Part shown: positions 27,968 through 33,239 of the stretch, in pieces
How the letters are laid out: each line of letters opens with the position of its first letter
Numbering within the stretch: the first letter of the stretch is position 1
Virus record (IMG/VR): IMGVR_UViG_3300008106_000048
Location: 1 to 33,239 of that record
From: a virus
DNA length: 33,239 bases
Strand: one strand, 5' to 3'
Translations under genes and position numbers: made by a program
The notes under the pieces: generated by a model
Told to the model about the DNA's origin: nothing
The model's input: only the letters and a program-made list of their open reading frames with translations
Databases searched by the model: none

Positions 27968-28226
27968 AGGTTTTACGACTTTGTGTGTGTCACCCTCCCG
28001 CTTTCCTTTCTCTCTATCTCTTCTTTTTACTTTCACCCCTTTTCTCATTTTTCTCTCATATTTCTCTCATCTGGCATTATTGGTACTTTTTACCATAATT
28101 GCTTTTTCATATTTTTCTCATTTTTCTTTCATAATTCTCTCATCTGGCATTATTGGTACTTTTTACCATAATTGCTTTCTCATATTTTTCTCATGGGTCG
28201 ACCTTCTTTTATTCTTATCTAAATAT

Positions 28227-28254
28227 ACCATAAGCTTGATAGAAAGCTTATGGT
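28227..28254. terminator. Strong hairpin at the end of 28262-28723
   Basis: ACCATAAGCTT and AAGCTTATGGT form an 11-bp perfect stem with a 6-base loop, 8 bp after the stop of the minus-strand gene. The T-run on the minus side is imperfect. One arm (TACCATAAGCTT) recurs at 28763-28774 upstream of the same gene. Confidence 0.6.
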
Positions 28255-28261
28255 AAGAAGT

Positions 28262-28723
28262 CTAAAGATTTTTTGGGATACCAGTCTTTACACCAAAACC
28301 TATAGCCCAACCTTTATAAAAGTTAAATTTAGTAGTATCAATATAAAGAGGAAACCCTAATACTTCCCAGCATTCTAATAGTCTTGGCACGTCAACAGTC
28401 TGAGCCTTATAATTTGTTCCTGTTTCAGTAATAAGAAATTTTTCAAAAATTTCTGGTGCGATGTAAACACGAAGGCTAGGAACATCAGCATGAGTTGAAA
28501 ACAAATTATCAGACTCTTCGGCTAATTCAGAGGTAATCCCGACTGAAATATCGGTTACAAGCAATTCTTTAATAACTGAATCGCTTCCACCAGGAAAAAC
28601 CCTTGCAATAAATCTAACAATATACTCAGGTTTTAATTCTACAACTTGATCTTTGACAATCTTTCCAGCTACACTATAAACAGGAGCATTAAAATTTAGT
28701 TGTACTTTTGGAGAATTAGACAT
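28262..28723 (-). CDS. Hypothetical protein, 153 aa
   Basis: Unrecognised. The start reads MSNSPKVQLNFNAPVYSVAG, and the rest alternates strands and acidic loops (VIKELLVTDISVGITSELAE, then LRVYIAPEIFEKFLITETG), with a C-terminal VPRLLECWEVLGFPLYIDTT. The opening resembles the coiled or pentamer-forming N-termini of some cyanobacterial stress proteins, but this is not solid. It is divergent from a truncated RHH-like ORF at 28782, an arrangement often seen with regulator pairs. There is no SD sequence. Balanced base composition sets it apart from the T-rich block to its left. Confidence 0.6.
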   Translation of the reverse strand: MSNSPKVQLNFNAPVYSVAGKIVKDQVVELKPEYIVRFIARVFPGGSDSVIKELLVTDISVGITSELAEESDNLFSTHADVPSLRVYIAPEIFEKFLITETGTNYKAQTVDVPRLLECWEVLGFPLYIDTTKFNFYKGWAIGFGVKTGIPKNL

Positions 28724-28781
28724 AACTTAAGGCAGAAAAAGATGCTAAACTATATTTAGTTATACCATAAGCTTACAGGAA

Positions 28782-28877
28782 ATGTCAAGTAAAAAGCCTA
28801 GAAATTATTATACTCTTAAAGTCCGTACCTCATTATCTGAATATGAAAGACTAAAAAAATACTGTGATAAGGTTTAA
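28782..28877 (+). pseudogene. Truncated ribbon-helix-helix-like ORF, 31 aa
   Basis: MSSKKPRNYYTLKVRTSLSE then YERLKKYCDKV looks like the strand and first helix of a ribbon-helix-helix repressor (V-R-T-S-L-S-E-Y-E-x-L-K-K-Y-C). It stops before helix 2, so it lacks half the DNA-binding domain. AGGA precedes the ATG. It may be a remnant. Confidence 0.4.
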
Positions 28878-29082
28878 TAGCCTAACCCAAATTAGCTCTG
28901 AAACACTTCTCAAGGGTAAAATGCCCAAAAATACGCAATTTTTTCGGTTTTGAGTTTTGAGTAAGATTAGCAATTAAGTTGCAATCACCAAAACCTTCAA
29001 GTCTAATCCTTAGCTAATTTCTTAATTTTAGCCTCAATAGGCTGTCTAGCTTTTTTTAGGTAGTTTAGTATTTCCGTCCTAT

Positions 29083-29353
29083 AGTGACACCTTAAGTGTA
29101 CTACTTTGTGAAAATCAATAAAACTCAATCATATCAAGGGTTTTGTAATTTTGAGACAGTTTAAATACTGTTTAAAAATCAATAAAACCTAATCACAGTA
29201 TAGGTTTAGTCTGTTTTGTACTATGTAGTGGGGGGGATAACTTTATTTTTTTTATGATAGGGGTATCTAATCAACACAGTGAAAAACCCCTAAAAAAAGC
29301 TTTTCGTACCTTTTGAGAGCATTTGGAAGCTACAAGTACCTTTGAGTACCTTT
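29083..29353 (+). repeat. IR2 left arm (about 271 bp)
   Basis: Nearly exact inverted copy of 30062-30334. Landmarks are GTGACACCT, two AATCAATAAAA elements, ATCAAGGGTTTT, AGACAGTTTAAATACTGTTT, GTTTTGTACTATGTAGTGGG, ATAACTTTATTTTTTTTAT, GATAGGGGTATCTAATCAAC and repeated GTACCTTT units. The central ~180 bp matches the IR1 arms. Confidence 0.9.
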
Positions 29354-29795
29354 CGTTTATAGCTTTAACAATTTGTCTTGTTTTAAAAAGCTTTGCAAGT
29401 TTTTGATGTTCGGGCTTTAAAGGACTGGGTGATAGGTATAATTACTTAGGTACAAATACTTAAACCACTGGCCTATCCTTTCTTGTGAGTAGTTCACTCG
29501 TTTTTAATCCTTTCACTCTCGGTCTTTCTCCAATTGCTACTTTTTAACACCTTAAAGACATTTTTACCCGTTTAGGCTATATTCACTCTCTTAATAAGAC
29601 TGTAAGGTTTACAGGGCTATTTTCTACCCCTTCCTCACACTCCAACCCCCTTAGACAATACCACGTTTACCCTATTAGGCCATGTTAAGCATATTAAAAC
29701 ATAAGGAAAAAAATGTTAAAAGTGTTGAAATCCTCTCTGAGAAAGGCTTTAGGGTGGGAAATCTTTTGGAAAAAGAAAAATCTTTAAAAAACCTC

Positions 29796-29824
29796 TTGAC
29801 ATTTCGCTCAAAACCGTATATGAT
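29796..29824 (+). promoter_or_regulatory. Promoter inside IR2
   Basis: TTGACA (29796-29801), a 17-bp spacer and TATGAT (29819-29824), close to consensus. It probably makes an untranslated RNA. Confidence 0.8.
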
Positions 29825-29837
29825 ATAAGCATGGATA

Positions 29838-29865
29838 CGAGACTAGGAATTACCCTAGGGTCTTG
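29838..29865 (+). ncRNA. Stem-loop at the start of the IR2 transcript
   Basis: CTAGG and CCTAG pair around AATTAC, with AGA/TCT outside and a two-base bulge. It is preceded by GGATACGAGA, like GGATACTAGA in IR1, so the two transcripts seem related. Confidence 0.5.
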
Positions 29866-30061
29866 AAACATTTAACCTAACAAAAAAAAAAAGATATAAT
29901 ATATATAGATATGCCAGATTTTTGTGTAAAAATTGGCTGAAACCTATGCAGTGTAAGGGTTTCACGGTTTAGTATAAGGAGTGGTCAAAGAACAAAACCT
30001 TGAAAACACATTAAAAAAGATGACCTACGCCAAAACACAACTAATTGGGAAACTAAATCTT

Positions 30062-30334
30062 CAAAGGTACTTAAAGGTACTCGTAGCTTCCAAATACTCT
30101 CAAAAGGTACTTGTTTCTCATTTTAGAGGAAAAACCACTGTGTTGATTAGATACCCCTATCATAAAAAAAAATAAAGTTATCCCCCCCACTACATAGTAC
30201 AAAACAGACTAAACCTATACTGTGATTAGGTTTTATTGATTTTTAAACAGTATTTAAACTGTCCCAAAAATTTAAAACCCTTGATATGACTGAATCTTAT
30301 TGATTTTTACTGAGTAGTACAGGTTAGGTGTCAC
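30062..30334 (-). repeat. IR2 right arm (about 273 bp)
   Basis: Reverse complement of 29083-29353 with few differences. It includes AAAGGTACTTAAAGGTACT at its inner end and GTAGTACAGG...AGGTGTCAC at its outer end. Confidence 0.9.
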
Positions 30335-30425
30335 ATTCTAAGTATCAAAAAGGGGTTCACACTTGTTCAGGAATAGATTTAAGGTTAACTATTAAAGGGG
30401 TTAACTGAGCGAATAAAGACAGATT

Positions 30426-30455
30426 TTGACAAATATAGTTATGTAAACTTAAAAT
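30426..30455 (+). promoter_or_regulatory. Promoter for 30486-30974
   Basis: TTGACA (30426-30431), an 18-bp spacer and TAAAAT (30450-30455), 30 bp before the gene. Confidence 0.65.
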
Positions 30456-30485
30456 TTAGGTGTCACAGTTGAGGTAATTTTTTCG

Positions 30486-30974
30486 ATGAAAGCAAAAACA
30501 AATAAAACCAAAGAAGAAATCAAAACACAGACAGAAACGTTGTTTGAAATCTATAAGCTAGGGGGAGTATCGGTTAGAAGTTTAGCTGAAAGATATGGAA
30601 TCCCGTGGACAACATTAAGAGACAGATTTAAAAATAGGTATGGAAAAATCTATACAAAGTATAGGGCAGATGAGGGTACGGTGCATGGAATCATAAAAGA
30701 ACACTTGACCAAATTAAAAGGAAAACAATTAAAGGAGGTTTCTGATTGGTATAAAGAACATAAACAGGAATTATTGTTAATGTCGTTAGATGACCAATTA
30801 AACCCAAATAGTACGAAAATATACACAGAACATCGTATGGATACGGAAACAAAAGCTCAATGCAGATTGCCGTATAGTTTAGGAGATTCCCCATATTTAA
30901 CTGGAAAATATGAACCAACAATTGATGGTGAAGAAATAGAAGGGGATTTGCCAATATCTTGGTGGACAGATTGA
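30486..30974 (+). CDS. HTH protein, possibly a terminase-small-subunit-like DNA-binding protein
   Basis: Residues 20-50 form a helix-turn-helix: ETLFEIYKLGGVSVRSLAER, then YGIPWTTLRDRFKNRY, the pattern of Psq/resolvase-type HTH and of small terminase subunits (S-x-R-x-L-A-x-x-Y-G-I-P-x-x-T-L). A helical middle follows (TVHGIIKEHLTKLKGKQLKE, VSDWYKEHKQELLLM), then an acidic, proline-containing tail. It could recognise a packaging or origin site such as the adjacent IR2, or act as a regulator. GAGG precedes ATG 30486. Its purine-rich coding strand contrasts with the pyrimidine-rich genes left of IR2. No large terminase lies next to it. Confidence 0.6.
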   Translation: MKAKTNKTKEEIKTQTETLFEIYKLGGVSVRSLAERYGIPWTTLRDRFKNRYGKIYTKYRADEGTVHGIIKEHLTKLKGKQLKEVSDWYKEHKQELLLMSLDDQLNPNSTKIYTEHRMDTETKAQCRLPYSLGDSPYLTGKYEPTIDGEEIEGDLPISWWTD

Positions 30975-31062
30975 TAAAATCGCCCAAATTGATATGTAGG
31001 TGCGAAACGTTTAGACGTTTACCCCAAATTCCACGTTATTTTTTAAAGTAGGTGATTCAAAT

Positions 31063-31362
31063 ATGCCTTTAGTTTATACCCCCGCAGTCAAAGGGGGAGC
31101 AAATCCAGCCAGTGGTAGCTATCTACTTGACCCCCAATATGTAAATAGTGGTGTAGATATTCTCCGGGCAACCTATGGTTACAATATTAATGGTTCGGCA
31201 AATGCTGACCAATTATTGCAACGAGACGCTATTTTAGCTATTCTTGAATTTGCTCTTAAAGATACCGCTTTTGTAAATGCTATTCAGGCTGTTGCGGCTG
31301 GTGCTGGGGTCACTACTCCTGCTAGTTTTGTTAGCGCCTGTGTGACTAAACTTACAGCTTAG
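31063..31362 (+). CDS. Small Ala/Gly-rich protein, 99 aa, possibly structural
   Basis: The protein opens with PLVYTPAVKGGANPASGSYL and LDPQYVNSGVDILRATYGYN. It then turns into small-residue-rich helices (RDAILAILEFALKDTAFVNA, IQAVAAGAGVTTPASFVSA). The composition (Ala, Gly, Thr, Val, few charges) suits a virion or assembly component, but no family is recognised. T-ending codons return here after the purine-rich HTH gene. A strong terminator follows 20 bp after the stop. Confidence 0.6.
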   Translation: MPLVYTPAVKGGANPASGSYLLDPQYVNSGVDILRATYGYNINGSANADQLLQRDAILAILEFALKDTAFVNAIQAVAAGAGVTTPASFVSACVTKLTA

Positions 31363-31382
31363 TTTGCTCCTGTGTTTTTCTC

Positions 31383-31417
31383 AAAAAGCCAATTCTGTAG
31401 GGGATTGGCTCTTTTTT
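31383..31417 (+). terminator. Rho-independent terminator
   Basis: AGCCAAT and ATTGGCT pair around TCTGTAGGGG, followed by T6. Confidence 0.8.
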
Positions 31418-31431
31418 AAGGATAAAAAAAA

Positions 31432-31602
31432 ATGGAATTAATTTTATTAACTGGCTTGATTTTAGGTTTTTTTATCGTTTTGTTTGGTATGTTTTTAGTG
31501 ACAGTGATTGCCATTAACAAAAAAGATGAAGAAGACTTTGCGCCAACAATGGACGATGAGATTGATAATTTTATCATGATGAGTCAAGCGAATGATAACT
31601 GA
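31432..31602 (+). CDS. Small membrane protein, 56 aa
   Basis: One membrane helix (LILLTGLILGFFIVLFGMFL, residues 3-22) is followed by a charged linker (INKKDEEDF) and an acidic tail. GGAT precedes the ATG at a short distance after the terminator, so it is expressed either by read-through or from an unseen promoter. The layout is common among small phage membrane proteins. No family is assigned. It is convergent with the FGE-fold gene. Confidence 0.55.
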   Translation: MELILLTGLILGFFIVLFGMFLVTVIAINKKDEEDFAPTMDDEIDNFIMMSQANDN

Positions 31603-31620
31603 TAAATAGCTAATTAGTAA

Positions 31621-32253
31621 TTAATTGTCACAGACTACCCGAAAACCATAGTTAAAATCTGAGATGGAGTGATGGAGAAAGCCTCGGTAGGGGCAATAGC
31701 AGTTAATTTCATCGTTAACCCAAGAGCCTCCCCGACGCACGACAATATCTTTGTAAGATTTATTGCTAATTTCTATCCAAGCACTGCCGTCTGTTGGTGC
31801 GCCGCCATAACTAGCGCACCATTCCCAAACATTACCAATCATGTCATAAAGTCCCCAATTATTAGGCTTTTTTTGCCCTACGGGATGGGTTGTTCCCTGA
31901 GAATTTCTGAAATACCAAGCGTAGTCTCCTAACTCATTAGCATCATTGCCATAATAAAAGCGAGTAGTAGTACCAGCCCGACAAGCATATTCCCATTGGG
32001 CTTCCGTTGGTGGGCGATAGGTTTTCCCTGTTATTTGACTTAATTTCTGACAAAAAGCTTGAGCGTCGTCAAAACTGACTTGTTCTACTGGATTTTGTGG
32101 ATTGTTTTTGAAATAAGAGGGGTTGGTTCCCATTACAGACTGATATTGTGCCTGAGTCACTGGATATTTCCCAAAATTAAAATTTGCATTGGGAATTTGA
32201 ACTAAGTCAATTGAGCTTAGACAAGCAGATAGGGTTAGAGTATGGTTAGTCAT
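31621..32253 (-). CDS. Formylglycine-generating-enzyme-fold (SUMF1/C-type lectin) protein, DGR-target-like
   Basis: The 210-aa protein is an FGE-sulfatase domain: GKYPVTQAQYQSVMGTNPSY (about residues 28-47), PVEQVSFDDAQAFCQKLSQ, YRPPTEAQWEYACRAG, NNWGLYDMIGNVWEWCASY (about 130-148) and RRGGSWVNDEINCYCPYRG, ending YGFRVV. The final R-x-G-G-S-W...R...G-F-R-V layout is that of the variable C-type-lectin module of diversity-generating-retroelement targets. It lacks the usual membrane anchor or signal peptide. The usual enzyme Cys pair is not evident, so ligand binding is more likely than catalysis. It is the third gene of a minus-strand operon, and its ATG overlaps the upstream TGA. No RT, Avd or template repeat is visible. 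Confidence 0.8.
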   Translation of the reverse strand: MTNHTLTLSACLSSIDLVQIPNANFNFGKYPVTQAQYQSVMGTNPSYFKNNPQNPVEQVSFDDAQAFCQKLSQITGKTYRPPTEAQWEYACRAGTTTRFYYGNDANELGDYAWYFRNSQGTTHPVGQKKPNNWGLYDMIGNVWEWCASYGGAPTDGSAWIEISNKSYKDIVVRRGGSWVNDEINCYCPYRGFLHHSISDFNYGFRVVCDN

Positions 32254-32675
32254 TTTTTTTTTGGTTTAATCAAAGAATCGATTGTGTTGATTGCTTTGAT
32301 TATAACAGATAAATCGGTAGTAGTGTGCAAAGAAAGATTTTCAGACCATTGGTAAATGGCTTTTACCTGTTTTTTTAGGCGAAGGATGCGGGAATAGTTC
32401 TCGTAGAGCTTTTGAATAGCCTCAGTAACTAAAACAGCATCGACACCACCATAAGAACCGTGAAAATGATAGAAAGCAATGCCGTCTTGATAATAAGGTG
32501 TACGGTCGAGGGTAAACACGACATCTTTGAGTCTTTGGCTATTGGTACAGAAAGCACGACAGCGTTTAGCAGATACATGGTCAATATGGAATATATTAAA
32601 ATATTCGCTCCCACATGATTTTCCAGCAAAACCTATACTTGCAACTTTGTCACCAATATTTAATAATTTAGACAT
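32250..32675 (-). CDS. Hypothetical protein, 141 aa, SH3-like N-terminus
   Basis: The start at 32675 is chosen because GGAGG precedes it and it overlaps the upstream stop (GATGTCTAA). The longer frame to 32747 would run through the upstream gene. An N-terminal beta part (LLNIGDKVASIGFAG) resembles the first part of 32668-33198 (TGDKLFALERR). A helical second half follows (LVTEAIQKLYENYSRILRLK and onward). The two neighbours may share an origin. Function unknown; the tight coupling to the FGE-fold gene suggests a joint role, for example assembly or anchoring. Confidence 0.6.
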   Translation of the reverse strand: MSKLLNIGDKVASIGFAGKSCGSEYFNIFHIDHVSAKRCRAFCTNSQRLKDVVFTLDRTPYYQDGIAFYHFHGSYGGVDAVLVTEAIQKLYENYSRILRLKKQVKAIYQWSENLSLHTTTDLSVIIKAINTIDSLIKPKKK

Positions 32676-33198
32676 CAGAAAAATCCTCCAAAATTTGATT
32701 AAATGTTTGAACTTCCAAAAGTTTAAGTTCAGTTTCAGAAAAAACAAGGTCTTTAGATTTAGAAGGCGACAAACTGTTTAAAGTTTCAAATAGCCGAGTT
32801 AAAGTCTCAAAAACTTTTAAATTTTGGCGAAAGTTATCAGAATTTAAAAAGTCAGATTGGCTTCTTAAACAGTTAAGATACCGTTTGATTTTGAGATTTA
32901 AGGCTGATTGAAGGTATTCTATTTTACAGACTTCATCCCATAGCCACAGATAGTCGAAGCTAGAAGAGAAAGCAGGGTGAGGTTTTCCTCTCCAATTAGC
33001 TATAAATCTGGATTCATGAGAGACTAAGGTACGATAAACTGTGTATTTAGACGATTGTTGGTAGTCATTATTGTCAAAAGGTTGAATATAGGCAAGTTTA
33101 GGGGTAACTGAGTGTACTACGAAAACATAAGGGAAGGTGTCAACACAGTATAACCTGCGTTCTAGAGCAAATAATTTATCACCGGTTTTTAATTCCAT
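32668..33198 (-). CDS. Hypothetical protein, 176 aa, SH3-like N-terminus and helical C-terminus
   Basis: First gene of the 33198-31621 operon. MELKTGDKLFALERRLYCVD and FPYVFVVHSVTPKLAYIQPF indicate a small beta barrel. The second half is a series of helices (YLQSALNLKIKRYLNCLRSQ; LKVFETLTRLFETLNSL; ELKLLEVQTFNQILEDF) that could form a bundle or coiled coil. The promoter should lie at or beyond the window end. Unrecognised. Confidence 0.6.
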   Translation of the reverse strand: MELKTGDKLFALERRLYCVDTFPYVFVVHSVTPKLAYIQPFDNNDYQQSSKYTVYRTLVSHESRFIANWRGKPHPAFSSSFDYLWLWDEVCKIEYLQSALNLKIKRYLNCLRSQSDFLNSDNFRQNLKVFETLTRLFETLNSLSPSKSKDLVFSETELKLLEVQTFNQILEDFSDV

Positions 33199-33239
33199 AA
33201 GAATAGTAGGTGTGGCTGTTTAACTTGATTGAAACCAAT

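Larger units (their letters stand above)
27299..28226. repeat. Gene-free stretch of several short direct repeats
   Basis: No credible gene. It holds three copies of a GTGGTCTAAGTATTTATACT unit (about 27430, 27480, 27812), three copies of an AATTTTACCCCTGCATTTCT unit (about 27560, 27625, 27690), and GTGTCACAGG-type copies (about 27727, 27785). A 73-bp tandem duplication lies at 28064-28207. The plus strand is very T/C-rich, so the open frames on it are hydrophobic artefacts. Confidence 0.75.
29354..30061. other. IR2 central segment, no certain protein gene
   Basis: About 708 bp, AT-rich, with a promoter (29796-29824), a stem-loop (29838-29865) and a second hairpin (GAAACC...GGTTTC near 29939-29963). 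An ORF from GTG 29981 runs into the right arm (64 aa, basic), but its SD spacing is zero, so it is not called. Confidence 0.7.

Noticed and set aside
27179-28256. Several plus-strand open frames rich in Phe, Leu, Ser and Tyr (for example 27179-27523, 27981-28256)
   Set aside because: They are by-products of T/C-rich repeats and antisense to genes or repeats. They lack ribosome binding sites and promoters.
29010-29085. Minus-strand remnant reading TEILNYLKKARQPIEAKIKK
   Set aside because: It looks like coding sequence, but there is no start codon or ribosome site in frame, and it abuts the IR2 arm.
29981-30175. 64-aa basic ORF at the inner edge of the IR2 right arm
   Set aside because: It starts with GTG directly on its SD-like AAGGAG, and two-thirds of it is translated from the repeat arm. 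IR1 has no counterpart.

Overview
The window looks like part of a cyanobacterial phage genome, prophage or phage-like plasmid. The pointers are a replication and nucleotide-supply gene set (SF1 helicase end, mitochondrial-type family A DNA polymerase, both subunits of a class I ribonucleotide reductase, a P-loop kinase), a lysis-like cluster, many short genes of unknown function each with its own promoter, and mobile introns and endonucleases. The cyanobacterial assignment rests on the HEARO/IscB-type relic, the TATCAGT-type heptamer repeats, KTSC and formylglycine-generating-enzyme-fold proteins and general composition. It is an inference, not proven. No rRNA, tRNA or CRISPR array was seen.

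Left part (1-13.6 kb). After a helicase C-terminus come an unknown 190-aa gene with a strong sigma70 promoter, a LAGLIDADG protein that has lost its catalytic acid, a decayed IscB-like gene with a probable HEARO/omegaRNA leader, and a polymerase whose sequence reads like mitochondrial DNA polymerase gamma. The polymerase has its own TTGACA-17-GATACT promoter. It carries an apparent +1 frameshift between its N-terminal part and its exonuclease domain, and a group I intron with an HNH gene placed exactly after the motif A residues D-V-D-S. Next are a minus-strand membrane/L,D-transpeptidase-like cluster overlapping a ClpP-like gene, a DUF4417-like gene, small genes, the RNR large subunit and a P-loop kinase.

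Middle part (13.6-28.3 kb). A 0.9-kb inverted-repeat locus (IR1) opens a region of about 20 short genes, almost all on the minus strand. Most have nearly identical promoters (TTGACA/TAGACA-17-CATAAT). The intergenic spaces hold 31 copies of a 24-bp imperfect palindrome (TGTGnCA-N10-TGnCACA), often in ladders with a 57-58 bp period. Genes here are shuffled and duplicated. Pieces of a KTSC gene are fused to an ATPase fragment and to a HigA-like gene, and there are three small paralogous families. The RNR small subunit is the one plus-strand gene in this block, and it has the same palindrome 7 bp upstream of a -35 box. A 1-kb gene-free stretch (27.2-28.26 kb) contains direct repeats and two perfect 19-bp Fur-box-like palindromes.

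Right part (28.3-33.2 kb). A second, related inverted-repeat locus (IR2) has the same layout as IR1: arms with the same core, and between them a good promoter followed by a stem-loop. After it come an HTH protein, a small repeat-poor protein of possible structural role, a small membrane protein, and a three-gene minus-strand operon ending in a formylglycine-generating-enzyme-fold protein that resembles diversity-generating-retroelement targets. No reverse transcriptase or template repeat is visible in the window.

In overview, the left genes make and polymerise DNA. The middle genes look like an early or accessory cassette block under one common regulator. The two inverted-repeat loci are candidates for replication or recombination control sites. 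All homology statements are by eye; no search was run.
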